From the NCBI RefSeq assembly GCF_012911925.1, contig NZ_JAAXKY010000028.1, positions 1 through 58,110 on the forward strand: DNA of 58,110 nt, written 5' to 3'. Each line of letters opens with the position of its first letter. Positions within the stretch are counted from its first letter, which is position 1. The DNA comes from Pseudonocardia xinjiangensis (GTDB lineage: Bacteria; Actinomycetota; Actinomycetes; Mycobacteriales; Pseudonocardiaceae). The position numbers and the translations under genes are program-made. This document shows, piece by piece, positions 8,422 to 16,597 of this stretch. The notes beneath the pieces were generated by a model that did not search any database, was not told where the DNA came from, and saw only the letters and a list, made by a program, of their open reading frames with translations.

Positions 8422-9417
8422 ATGGCGGTCACCATCCACCATGTGGCCCGGGCTGCCGAGGTCTCGGTGTCCACCGTGTCCCGGGCGTTCACCGTGCCCG
8501 AGATGGTGCACCCGCAGACGCGCCGGAAGGTGCTGCAGGTGGCCGAGGAGCTCGGCTACCAGCCCAACCGGGCCGCCCGCGGCCTCGTGACGGGCCGCAC
8601 CGGCAACATCGGCGTCGTCGTCCCCGACGTCGCCAACCCGTTCTTCTCCGCCGTCCTCAAGGGCTGCGCGGCCAGGGCCCGGGAGGCGCGCCACGTCGTC
8701 TTCCTGGCCGACGCCGCCGAGGACCCGCGCGTCGAGGCCGAGGTCGTGGGGGCGATGGCCAAGCAGGTGGACGGCATCGTCCTGTGCTCGCCACGGGAGG
8801 ACTCCGCGCAGCTCGACCGCCTGGTCGGGATCGCGCCGCTGGTGCTGCTCAACCGCGCCGACTCCGGCCTGCCCGCCGTGCTCATGGACAGCGCGGACGG
8901 CGTCCGGCAGGCGGTGGAGCACCTCGGCGCGCTCGGGCACCGGCGCATCGCGCACCTGTCCGGTCCGGCCTCCTCCTGGGCAGGCGAGCACCGGCTGCGC
9001 GGCCTGCGGGCGGCCGCCCCCGCCTGCGACGTCGAGGCCGTGGAGCTCGGGCCGTTCCCCCCGACGTTCCAGGGCGGCATCCAGGCCACCGACCTCGCAC
9101 TCGCCCGCGGAGTCACGGCCGTGCTGGCCTTCAACGACCTCATGGCCATCGGAGTGCTGAACCGGCTCGCCGCCCGCGGGGTCTCCGTGCCGGAGGAGAT
9201 GAGCGTGGTGGGGTTCGACGACATCGAGATGTCGTCGATGACCACCCAGCCCCTCACCACCGTGCGGATGCCGATGGAAGCAGCCGGGCGCACCGCTGTG
9301 GACCTGCTGCTCGACGAGCAGCAGCCCGGCCCGCAGCTGCAACGCTGGCTGCCCACCCAGCTGATCGTCCGCTCGACCACGGCGCCGCGGATGCCGGTCC
9401 CGGTGGCCACGCGCTGA
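8422..9417 (+). CDS. LacI-family transcriptional regulator
   Basis: A 331-residue sugar-responsive repressor. The N-terminal helix-turn-helix reads TIHHVARAAEVSVSTVSRAF, followed by the hinge helix QPNRAARGL and a periplasmic-binding-protein-like sensor domain (NIGVVVPDVANPFF, VLAFNDLMAIGVLNRL, VVGFDDIEMSSM). The ATG at 8422 is preferred over a GTG 42 bases upstream because it begins the conserved domain. It has its own operator, and a near-identical one lies before the divergent oxidoreductase/ABC-transporter region, so it most likely controls that locus. It ends 13 bases from the convergent oxidoreductase gene. Confidence 0.93.
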   Translation: MAVTIHHVARAAEVSVSTVSRAFTVPEMVHPQTRRKVLQVAEELGYQPNRAARGLVTGRTGNIGVVVPDVANPFFSAVLKGCAARAREARHVVFLADAAEDPRVEAEVVGAMAKQVDGIVLCSPREDSAQLDRLVGIAPLVLLNRADSGLPAVLMDSADGVRQAVEHLGALGHRRIAHLSGPASSWAGEHRLRGLRAAAPACDVEAVELGPFPPTFQGGIQATDLALARGVTAVLAFNDLMAIGVLNRLAARGVSVPEEMSVVGFDDIEMSSMTTQPLTTVRMPMEAAGRTAVDLLLDEQQPGPQLQRWLPTQLIVRSTTAPRMPVPVATR

Positions 9418-9430
9418 TCCCGCCTGCCGG

Positions 9431-10777
9431 TCAGAGCGACAGGATGTCGTCCACCGCAACCGGCAGGCCGGTCTCGAAGGAGCGGTTGGCCGCGAGCCCG
9501 GTGAGCAGCGACAACGCCCCGTCGCGGTGGGTGGAGGCGCGACCCAGCGGGTCGGCGGTGCGCTCGCCACCGAAGATCTCGGCGAGCATCCGCGCGTCCC
9601 CGCCGCCGTGCCCCTCACCGGTGGCATCGGGCAGGTCCAGCTCCACCGGCTTCTCCCAGTGCCGCCGCAGCGTGAGCGTGGACGAGTGCTCCGGTGCTGC
9701 CGCCACCCCGTGCAGGGCCTCGCCCGGCGCTGTCCCGGCCGTACCCGCGTCGACGAACGAGTTCTCCACGACGTCCAGTTCCAGGCGGCCCTCGCTGCCG
9801 TTGAACGCCACGTGGTAGCCCTCCCACGGCGAGTAGGCCGTGAGGTGGTAGCTCATCGTCGCGCCGCTGCGGTAGCGCACCGCGACGGTCATGTCGTCCT
9901 CGATGGTGATGCCGTCCCCGAAGACGTTCTGGTCGCGGTGGTAGCCGTCCTCGTGCTCGGCGTCGAGGTAGAGCGCCTTGAGCGTGGGAGAGCCGGCCAT
10001 GTCCAGCGCGAACGGGTCGCCGCTCGCCGACCCGGCAGCATGGGCCCGTCCGTAGGGGCGGGCCAGGCCGCGGGCGGTGCCGTTGCCGGAGCCGTAGAAG
10101 AACAGTTTCCCGAACCCGAACACGACCTCGGGCGACGAGGCGATCCACCAGTTGACGAGGTCGAAGTGGTGGGTGGCCTTGTGCACCATGAGGCCGCCGG
10201 AGTTGGCCTTGTCCCGGTGCCAGCGGCGGAAGTAGTCGGCGCCGTGGCGGGTGTCGAGCAGCCACTCGAAGTGCACCGACCCGACCTCGCCGATCGCCCC
10301 GCCCGCGAGTACCTCCCGCACCCTGGCGTGCACGGGGTTGTAGCGGTAGTTGAAGGTGACGGTCACCGTGCGACCCGTCTCGGCCTGGGCGGCGAGGATG
10401 CGCCGGCACCGCTCGGCGTCGGTGGTCATCGGCTTCTCGGTGACGACGTCGCAGCCGGCGTGCAGCGCCGCCACGATGTACTCGTCGTGGGTGCGGTCGA
10501 TCGTGGTGACGATGACCGCGTCGACCCGCTCCCGTTCGAGCATCGCCACGAAGTCCTCGGGCCGGTAGGTCGGCACGGGCGCCTGCCCGAACTCGCGGAC
10601 GGCGCGGTTGTGCACCTCCATGCGCGTGCGGTTCACGTCGCAGAACGCGACGAGCTCGGCGTGGTCGGCGTGCGTGCTCGCGAGCGCGCGGACGAACATC
10701 TGCGCGCGGCTGCCGAGGCCGACGATCGCGTAGCGGGTGCGGGAGGGGGAGGAGGGCGTGGCTGCGCTGGTGCTCAT
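9431..10777 (-). CDS. Gfo/Idh/MocA-family oxidoreductase
   Basis: A 448-residue NAD(P)-dependent sugar or inositol dehydrogenase-type protein. The Rossmann start is YAIVGLGSRAQMF, the catalytic-loop signature is CDVVTEKPMTTD, and the C-terminal domain carries SGGLMVHKATHHFDLVNWW. The length is above the family average of ~350 because of insertions around residues 240-300 and near the C-terminus. The ATG at 10777 follows GGCAGGAGCTCC. A LacI-type operator lies 41 bases upstream, and the sugar ABC transporter is divergent, so it probably oxidises the imported sugar. Substrate not determined. Confidence 0.9.
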   Translation of the reverse strand: MSTSAATPSSPSRTRYAIVGLGSRAQMFVRALASTHADHAELVAFCDVNRTRMEVHNRAVREFGQAPVPTYRPEDFVAMLERERVDAVIVTTIDRTHDEYIVAALHAGCDVVTEKPMTTDAERCRRILAAQAETGRTVTVTFNYRYNPVHARVREVLAGGAIGEVGSVHFEWLLDTRHGADYFRRWHRDKANSGGLMVHKATHHFDLVNWWIASSPEVVFGFGKLFFYGSGNGTARGLARPYGRAHAAGSASGDPFALDMAGSPTLKALYLDAEHEDGYHRDQNVFGDGITIEDDMTVAVRYRSGATMSYHLTAYSPWEGYHVAFNGSEGRLELDVVENSFVDAGTAGTAPGEALHGVAAAPEHSSTLTLRRHWEKPVELDLPDATGEGHGGGDARMLAEIFGGERTADPLGRASTHRDGALSLLTGLAANRSFETGLPVAVDDILSL

Positions 10778-10817
10778 GGAGCTCCTGCCGTCGGGTTCCG
10801 GTGGCCGGGTACGGGAG

Positions 10818-10831
10818 TGCAAACGCTTGTA
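10818..10831. promoter_or_regulatory. LacI-family operator before the oxidoreductase gene
   Basis: TGCAAACGCTTGTA fits TGNAANCGNTTNCA at every fixed position but one. It resembles the site in the regulator's own promoter (8363-8376), linking regulator and target. Confidence 0.65.
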
Positions 10832-10897
10832 GCCGCTGCTCGGGTCGAGCGGCATCCCGTCCCTCGCGCGGTTCGCAGCGAGGCTTCCCAGATGGTG

Positions 10898-10907
10898 ATG
10901 ACGTCAT
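10898..10907. promoter_or_regulatory. ATGACGTCAT palindrome in the divergent control region
   Basis: A perfect 10-bp palindrome in the 262-base gap between the oxidoreductase and the binding-protein gene. It differs from the LacI site and may bind another regulator. Function unknown. Confidence 0.3.
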
Positions 10908-10940
10908 GATGCAAATGCGTGAAAATTTCCGCAAGAGCCA

Positions 10941-10971
10941 TTGACCACGCCCGCAGCCCCTGACCTAATGG
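10941..10971 (+). promoter_or_regulatory. Candidate promoter of the sugar ABC transporter operon
   Basis: TTGACC (10941-10946) and TAATGG (10966-10971) are spaced 19 bases. A small hairpin (GTGTGT 10983-10988, ACACAC 10995-11000) lies in the leader before GAAGGAG and the ATG at 11040. Confidence 0.4.
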
Positions 10972-11039
10972 GCGTCGCGCGCGTGTGTCCCGGCACACAC
11001 CGGCGCGGCAGGGCAGTGAGAGACCGAAGGAGCTCCCTC

Positions 11040-12404
11040 ATGACCATCTCCGGCAGGCGCCGTCTCGCGCCGCCCGTGCTACCGGCTTCGCGTCGGCGAG
11101 GGCTGCGGCAGGTGCTGGCGGCCACCGCCACGCTGGCGCTCCTCGCCACGGCGGCCTGCGGCGGCGGCTCGGCAGGGGACCAGGAGCCCGGTGCGGCCCC
11201 CACCACCGACAGCCCCGTGCAGCTCTCGGTGGCGTGGTGGGGCGGCCCGGCCCGCGCCGAGAACACGGAGAAGGTGCTGGAGCTCTACAAGAAGTCCCAC
11301 CCCAACGTCAGCTTCACCACCCAGTGGCAGGGCTACTCCGGTTACTACGACAAGATCAACACCTCTGCTGCCGGCCGGAACGCGCCGGACATCATCCAGA
11401 TCGACAACCGGGCGCTGCGCGAGTACGCGAACAAGGGCCTCATCGCCGACCTGAACCCCTGGGCAGGCAAGACGCTGAAGGTCGACCAGATCGACCCGAA
11501 GCTGCTGGGCACCGGCAAGGTCGACGACAAGCTCTACGCGCTGCCGCTGGCCTCCAACACCCAGGCTCTCGCCGTCGACACCACGGTGATCGAGCCGCTC
11601 GGCCTGGTCCCCCCGGAGACGGGCTGGGCGAGCTGGGACGAGTTCGGGACCTGGGCGGCGCAGGTCACCACGGCCACCGGCGGCAAGGTGTGGGGCACGC
11701 GTGACGAGAGCGCGAACCTCAGCGCCTTCGAGTACTGGCTGCGGCAGAACGGCAAGGAGCTCTACGACGGTCAGAAGCCCGGTTTCACCGCCGCCGACGC
11801 CACGGCGTGGCTCGACCTGTGGGCGAAGCTGCGCGACAGCGGCGCGGCCTCACCCGCCGAGGTCGCCCAGCCGGCCAACGCCGGTGACATCTCCAAGAAC
11901 ACCGTGGCCACCAAGCAGACCGTGGCGACCTTCTCCTACGACAACCAGCTGACCGAGCTCGCCAAGGCCACCGACCACAAGCTGATGCTCGTGCCGCTGC
12001 CCGGTCCGGCCGAAGGCGCCTACGCGCGCCCGTCGCAGTTCTTCACCGCCTACGCAGGCGGCAAGAACGTCGCCACCGCCGTCGACGTGATCAACTTCTT
12101 CGTCAACGACCCGGAGGCCGGGGCGATCCTGGGAACCGAACGGGGCCTGCCGCCCAACGACCAGGTCAGCGCGGCGATCCTCCCGAGCTTCAGCGAGCAG
12201 CTGAAGTACGTGGCCGCCTATGACGACCGGGTGACCAGCCAGGCCGGGGACACACCGCCCGTGCCCGCCCAGGGTGACTCGCAGATCGTCCAGCTGCTCA
12301 TCTCCGCCGCGGAGAACGCGGGCTTCGGGCGCCAGTCGACGAGCGACTCCGCCGCGGAGTTCTTCTCCCAGACGACGTCCGCCCTCGAGCGCGCGAGCAG
12401 CTGA
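11040..12404 (+). CDS. Sugar ABC transporter substrate-binding lipoprotein
   Basis: A 454-residue extracellular solute-binding protein of family 1. A basic, hydrophobic signal peptide ends in a lipobox with Cys40 (LLATAACGGG), so the mature protein is a lipoprotein, consistent with the lnt gene in this window. The body follows the family: QLSVAWWGGPARAENTEKVLELY and then IIQIDN. The ATG at 11040 has GAAGGAG 8 bases upstream. It is followed by two permease genes; no ATP-binding subunit is encoded nearby, so it probably shares an MsiK-type ATPase, as is usual in actinomycetes. Confidence 0.93.
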   Translation: MTISGRRRLAPPVLPASRRRGLRQVLAATATLALLATAACGGGSAGDQEPGAAPTTDSPVQLSVAWWGGPARAENTEKVLELYKKSHPNVSFTTQWQGYSGYYDKINTSAAGRNAPDIIQIDNRALREYANKGLIADLNPWAGKTLKVDQIDPKLLGTGKVDDKLYALPLASNTQALAVDTTVIEPLGLVPPETGWASWDEFGTWAAQVTTATGGKVWGTRDESANLSAFEYWLRQNGKELYDGQKPGFTAADATAWLDLWAKLRDSGAASPAEVAQPANAGDISKNTVATKQTVATFSYDNQLTELAKATDHKLMLVPLPGPAEGAYARPSQFFTAYAGGKNVATAVDVINFFVNDPEAGAILGTERGLPPNDQVSAAILPSFSEQLKYVAAYDDRVTSQAGDTPPVPAQGDSQIVQLLISAAENAGFGRQSTSDSAAEFFSQTTSALERASS

Positions 12405-12415
12405 CGGGAACGTCG

Positions 12416-13414
12416 ATGAAGGACACAGTGACGACGGCGACCGGGCCGACGGCGAGCGGGCCCACGGGGGCGACCGTGGCCCGGCGATCGGAGACCGGCC
12501 CACCGGCGGCCGGGGTCCGCCGGGACCGCAGGCGGGAGGCCGTCGCCGGATACGTCTTCCTCTCGCCGTGGTTGCTGGGCCTGTTCGGCATCACCCTGCT
12601 GCCGATGCTCTACTCGCTCTACCTGAGCTTCACCGACTACGACCTCCTGCAGGACCCCGACTGGGTCGGCGTCGACAACTACGTCCGGATGTTCACCGAC
12701 GACCCGAAGTTCTGGCACGCGGTGGGTGCCACCCTGCTGTTCGGTGCGGTCTCGGTTCCCTTGAAGCTCGCGGTGGCGCTCGGAGTGGCGCTGCTGCTCT
12801 ACCGCAACCGGCGCGGTGTCGGCCTCTACCGCTCGCTGTACTACGTGCCCTCACTGCTCGGCGGCAGCGTCGCGATCGCCATCGCGTGGCAGACGCTGTT
12901 CGGGGGACAGGGCGCGATCAACGAGGTGCTCGGGTTCTTCGGCATCGAGGGCCGCAGCTGGATCACCAACCCGTCCACCGCGCTGGGCACGCTCGTGCTG
13001 CTCGCCGCCTGGCAGTTCGGGGCGCCGATGGTGATCTTCCTCGCCGGGCTCAAGCAGATCCCGGTGGAGATGTACGAGGCCGCCTCGCTCGACGGCGCCG
13101 GCCGCGCCAAGCAGTTCTGGCACGTCACGCTGCCGTTGCTCTCACCCGTGCTGTTCTTCAACCTCGTCCTGGAGACCATCGCCGGCTTCCAGGGCTTCAC
13201 GGCGGCGTTCGTGATCAGCGGCGGGACCGGCGGACCGGCCGACTCGACCCTGCTCTACACGCTCTACCTCTACCTGCGCGGCTTCGGCGACTTCCAGATG
13301 GGCTACGCCTCGGCGATGGCCTGGGTCTTCCTGGTGGCGCTGGGCCTGGTGACCGCGCTCGTGTTCCGCAGCGGCTCCCTGTGGGTCCACTACGCCGACG
13401 AGGGGGAGCGCTGA
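12416..13414 (+). CDS. Sugar ABC transporter permease (MalF/UgpA type)
   Basis: A 332-residue inner-membrane permease with six hydrophobic segments after a ~40-residue polar N-terminus. The EAA loop that contacts the ATPase reads EMYEAASLDGAGRAKQFWHV. It begins 11 bases after the binding-protein stop and its own stop overlaps the next start by one base (TGATG). Together with the next gene it forms the transmembrane channel. Confidence 0.93.
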   Translation: MKDTVTTATGPTASGPTGATVARRSETGPPAAGVRRDRRREAVAGYVFLSPWLLGLFGITLLPMLYSLYLSFTDYDLLQDPDWVGVDNYVRMFTDDPKFWHAVGATLLFGAVSVPLKLAVALGVALLLYRNRRGVGLYRSLYYVPSLLGGSVAIAIAWQTLFGGQGAINEVLGFFGIEGRSWITNPSTALGTLVLLAAWQFGAPMVIFLAGLKQIPVEMYEAASLDGAGRAKQFWHVTLPLLSPVLFFNLVLETIAGFQGFTAAFVISGGTGGPADSTLLYTLYLYLRGFGDFQMGYASAMAWVFLVALGLVTALVFRSGSLWVHYADEGER

Positions 13415-14313
13415 TGGCCGTTCCGACCGTCCTCGCCCCACCCGCGCCGGAACAGCAGGCACCTCCACCTGCCGGTCAGCGGCGCTGGTACGACGGCACC
13501 GCGGCGCACGTGCTGCTGGTGGGCCTGCTGGTCGTCGCGCTCTACCCGATCGCCTACATGATCGGCACGTCGTTCAAGTCGCCCCAGGAGATCTTCAACA
13601 ACCTCGACATCTGGCCGCGGGAGTTCACCCCGGGCAACTACAGCGAGGGGTGGGCGGGGATCCCCGGCGTCAGCTTCGGCCGGTTCTTCCTCAACAGCGC
13701 CGTCATCTCCACGGGTGTGGTGGTCGGCAACGTGGTGTCCTGCGCACTCGCCGCGTTCGCGTTCGCCCGGCTGCGCTTCCCCCTGCGCGGCATGTGGTTC
13801 GCGCTCATGATCGGCACGCTGCTGCTGCCGCACCACGTGCTGATCGTGCCGCAGTACGTGCTGTTCAACTACTTGGGCTGGATCAACACGCCCCTGCCGC
13901 TGGTCGTGCCGAAGTTCGTGGCCACGGACGCGTTCTTCGTGTTCCTGATGGTGCAGTTCATGCGGGGGATCCCGCGCACGCTCGACGAGGCCGCCGAGAT
14001 CGACGGCTGCGGGCCCTACCGGCGGTTCTTCCACGTCGTGCTGCCGCTCACGAAGCCTGCCCTGGTCACCACCGCGGTCTTCTCGTTCATCCAGACCTGG
14101 AACGACTTCTTCTCCCAGCTCGTCTACCTCAACGACCTCTCCAGCTACACGGTCCCGATCGGCCTGCGGCTGTTCCTCGATTCCAGCGGACAGAATGCGG
14201 TCGGCCCGATGTTCGCGATGTCGGTCCTCTCCCTCGTGCCGGTGTTCCTGTTCTTCCTGTTCTTCCAGCGGTTGATCGTGGACGGGATCAACACGAGCGG
14301 GATCAAGGGATGA
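13414..14313 (+). CDS. Sugar ABC transporter permease (MalG/UgpE type)
   Basis: A 299-residue permease, second half of the channel. The EAA loop is TLDEAAEIDGCGPYRRFFHV, and the C-terminus RLIVDGINTSGIKG is typical of MalG-type permeases. The ATG shares its first base with the previous stop. The stop overlaps the next gene (ATGA), so the small membrane protein that follows is part of the same operon. Confidence 0.94.
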   Translation: MAVPTVLAPPAPEQQAPPPAGQRRWYDGTAAHVLLVGLLVVALYPIAYMIGTSFKSPQEIFNNLDIWPREFTPGNYSEGWAGIPGVSFGRFFLNSAVISTGVVVGNVVSCALAAFAFARLRFPLRGMWFALMIGTLLLPHHVLIVPQYVLFNYLGWINTPLPLVVPKFVATDAFFVFLMVQFMRGIPRTLDEAAEIDGCGPYRRFFHVVLPLTKPALVTTAVFSFIQTWNDFFSQLVYLNDLSSYTVPIGLRLFLDSSGQNAVGPMFAMSVLSLVPVFLFFLFFQRLIVDGINTSGIKG

Positions 14314-14921
14314 CTGGTGGCCTGCTGCGGCGACGGGTCCCGGAGCCGACGGGGTCCGGGCGCGGGTGGAAGGAGCAGCTGCGTCGCGTCTCGGAGCTGT
14401 GCCTGCTCGGCATCGTGGCGGCCGTGCTCTGCCTGCCGCTGCTGACGGTCGGGGCGGTGGTCGCGGTGCTGTCGTCGGCGGTGGGGCACTGGATCGACCA
14501 CGACGACCTGCCGCCGTGGCGCGACATGGGCGCCGAGCTGCTGCGGCGGCTGCTGCCCGGTGCGGCGGTCGCGGTGGCCGGGGGAGCGGCGGCCCTCGTG
14601 GTCGTCCGCCAGGTGCGCTGGCTGGCGAGCGGTGAGGTCCCCGGGGGGAGCGTGGCGCTCGTGGCGCTGCTCGTGGCCACCGGCTGCCTGCTCGCGGTGG
14701 TGCTGCTCGCGGTGCCGCTGCTCGCCGGCGGTGGCTCGTGGCGCAGCGCACTCGCGGGTGGCTGGGCGGCGTTGCTGCGGTCACCGGGGGCCGGGGCTGC
14801 GGCGCTGGGCGTCACACTGATCGCCGCGACGCTCGCCGTGCTCCTGCCCGGCGCAGTGCTCCTGCTACCGGCGCTGCTGGTGCTGGCCCTGCACGCGGTG
14901 TACCGGGCCCTCGTGCGGTGA
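14310..14921 (+). CDS. Small polytopic membrane protein, YesL/DUF624-like
   Basis: A 203-residue protein with about five hydrophobic segments and no catalytic motif. The N-terminal helix-pair with LCLPLLTVGAVVAVL resembles YesL (DUF624) proteins, which accompany oligosaccharide ABC transporters in other bacteria; the similarity was judged by eye and is not strong. Its start overlaps the permease stop (ATGA), so it is co-translated with the transporter. It is the last gene of the operon. Another possibility is an unrelated membrane protein of unknown role. Confidence 0.6.
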   Translation: MTGGLLRRRVPEPTGSGRGWKEQLRRVSELCLLGIVAAVLCLPLLTVGAVVAVLSSAVGHWIDHDDLPPWRDMGAELLRRLLPGAAVAVAGGAAALVVVRQVRWLASGEVPGGSVALVALLVATGCLLAVVLLAVPLLAGGGSWRSALAGGWAALLRSPGAGAAALGVTLIAATLAVLLPGAVLLLPALLVLALHAVYRALVR

Positions 14922-15010
14922 TCCTCGGGGGAGAGGCGGTGGAGTGTCGCGGCGCCCACCGCGGAGCTCCATGAACTGCCGTTCTCCACGCTCTGGTGGA
15001 AAATCGCGGT

Positions 15011-16420
15011 ATGGCCGATGACGACCGTGTCGACCTGGTCATCGTCGATGCCTGGGATGAGCTACCCGAGCAGCTCCGCCGGGAGCTCGTCGCGCGCCGT
15101 GCAGCGTTGCCCGAATGGGGGCCCTACCAGCGCGAGGACAGACCGGGCAGGAACTGGGAGCCGCTCCGGCCGATGGTCATCCGGGAACGGGCCTACCGGG
15201 GCCTCGAGTCCCTCTCGACCCGGCTGCTGCGCCTGGCCGTGGATGCGTGCTGCCGCCGGGCTTCGACGGTGGGCGACCTGCATCGACTACTGCGCTTCCC
15301 CCATCAGATCCTGTTGATGGATCCTGATCGCCCGCTGGTTGCGGCGGAGCTCACCCGGTTCGCCCGGCCCGACATCCTGGTCGAACGGGGGAGACCGCGC
15401 TTTCTGGAGTTCAACATCAGCACCCGGCTCGGGGGCGACGGGGTGGCGGGCTGGCTCGCGGAGGCCTACGTGCGGTTGTGCCCGGAGATCGGTCTGCGAC
15501 TGCCGCCCACCACGGTGGCGGCGCAATGCGCGGCGCTGACCCGGACGCCGGGAACCGAGAACGGGCACCGCAGCTCACGCCGGTTGCTCATCCCGGTTCA
15601 CGCGGTGACCGACAGCACGGGTGCCCGGCACCGCCGCTACATGATCAAGCCGGGGGTCCTGGCCGCTGCGCAGCAGGTGGGCCTCGAGGTCCTCCACACC
15701 GACCTCGTCGACCTGGGCCTCGACAACGCCGGCCGGCTGCTCGCCTCCGACGTGCCGGTCGACATCGTGCTGCTCGGGTGGCGCGGTAGCGACCACATCG
15801 TCGACGACGGCGGCGGGCTGGCCGCTCTGTGTACCGCGGACCGGGCCCGGACCGTCGAACTGTTCCCTCGCCCGGAGTCGGGGCTCGTCTCGTCGAAGGC
15901 GGTGCTGTCCTGGCTCCACGAGGACTGTGATGCGGGCGTGCTCGGCGTGGCCGACCGCGCTCTGGTGCGTGCCCACGTTCCGCGGACCGTGTGCCTCGGT
16001 CTGGACGGGGATCCGGACGGGGAGCGGAGGCTGCTGCGCATCGCGGCCGATGACCGGGACCGGCTGGTCGCGAAGCCGGCCGTCGGCAGGTCCGGCAACG
16101 ATGTGATCTTCGGGAGCCGGACGTCGGCGCAGAACTGGCAGACCGCTGTCGCCGATGCGGCGCGCGAGTCGCCCCTGGTTCTCCAGCGCCGCGTCGAACC
16201 CGACCGCATCACGATGCCTTTCCGCGATCGGGAGTCCGGCCGGCAGGTCACCACGCGGGTGCCGTTCGTGCTCAGCCTGTTCATGGTCGACGGTGCGGCG
16301 GCGGGCATCCTGGTGCGCCACATGGCCCCGGACCTTCCCGGTGGGGACGAGGTGATCGGTATGCGTCACGGCGCACGCCCGAACGCGGTCCTGTTCGCAC
16401 CGGAGCCGCACGCAACCTGA
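15011..16420 (+). CDS. ATP-grasp-like protein of unknown substrate
   Basis: A 469-residue protein I cannot place in a named family. The segments PRFLEFNISTRLGGDG (about residues 131-146) and DRLVAKPAVGRSGNDVIFG (about 348-366) look like the metal/nucleotide and lysine-glycine loops of a circularly permuted ATP-grasp ligase, suggesting peptide or amide bond formation. No signal peptide or membrane segment is seen. ATG 15011 was preferred; a GTG 15 bases earlier is also possible. The gene stands alone between the sugar operon and the phospholipase. No precursor peptide was found next to it. Confidence 0.5.
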   Translation: MADDDRVDLVIVDAWDELPEQLRRELVARRAALPEWGPYQREDRPGRNWEPLRPMVIRERAYRGLESLSTRLLRLAVDACCRRASTVGDLHRLLRFPHQILLMDPDRPLVAAELTRFARPDILVERGRPRFLEFNISTRLGGDGVAGWLAEAYVRLCPEIGLRLPPTTVAAQCAALTRTPGTENGHRSSRRLLIPVHAVTDSTGARHRRYMIKPGVLAAAQQVGLEVLHTDLVDLGLDNAGRLLASDVPVDIVLLGWRGSDHIVDDGGGLAALCTADRARTVELFPRPESGLVSSKAVLSWLHEDCDAGVLGVADRALVRAHVPRTVCLGLDGDPDGERRLLRIAADDRDRLVAKPAVGRSGNDVIFGSRTSAQNWQTAVADAARESPLVLQRRVEPDRITMPFRDRESGRQVTTRVPFVLSLFMVDGAAAGILVRHMAPDLPGGDEVIGMRHGARPNAVLFAPEPHAT

Positions 16421-16556
16421 TTCGAGCGCGATCAGGACAATTACGACGGATTGGGCCGAACCAGCGGTTAATGTTGTACGAGTGGCCTGATTCTTGCGTA
16501 TGCGGCAATTTCTGCGCTGTATTCCGGACATCCAGGGGAAAGATCACGCCACGAGT

Positions 16557-16588
16557 CTCTCCAGGCGCATCCCCCGAGCCCTGGAGAG
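16557..16588 (+). promoter_or_regulatory. Leader hairpin enclosing the phospholipase ribosome site
   Basis: CTCTCCAGG (16557-16565) pairs perfectly with CCTGGAGAG (16580-16588) across a 14-base loop. The 3' arm contains GGAGAG, the only Shine-Dalgarno sequence for the ATG at 16598. Folding would hide the ribosome site, giving translational control. No known riboswitch class was recognised in the remaining 16421-16556. Confidence 0.55.
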
Positions 16589-16597
16589 ACCTCGAGC

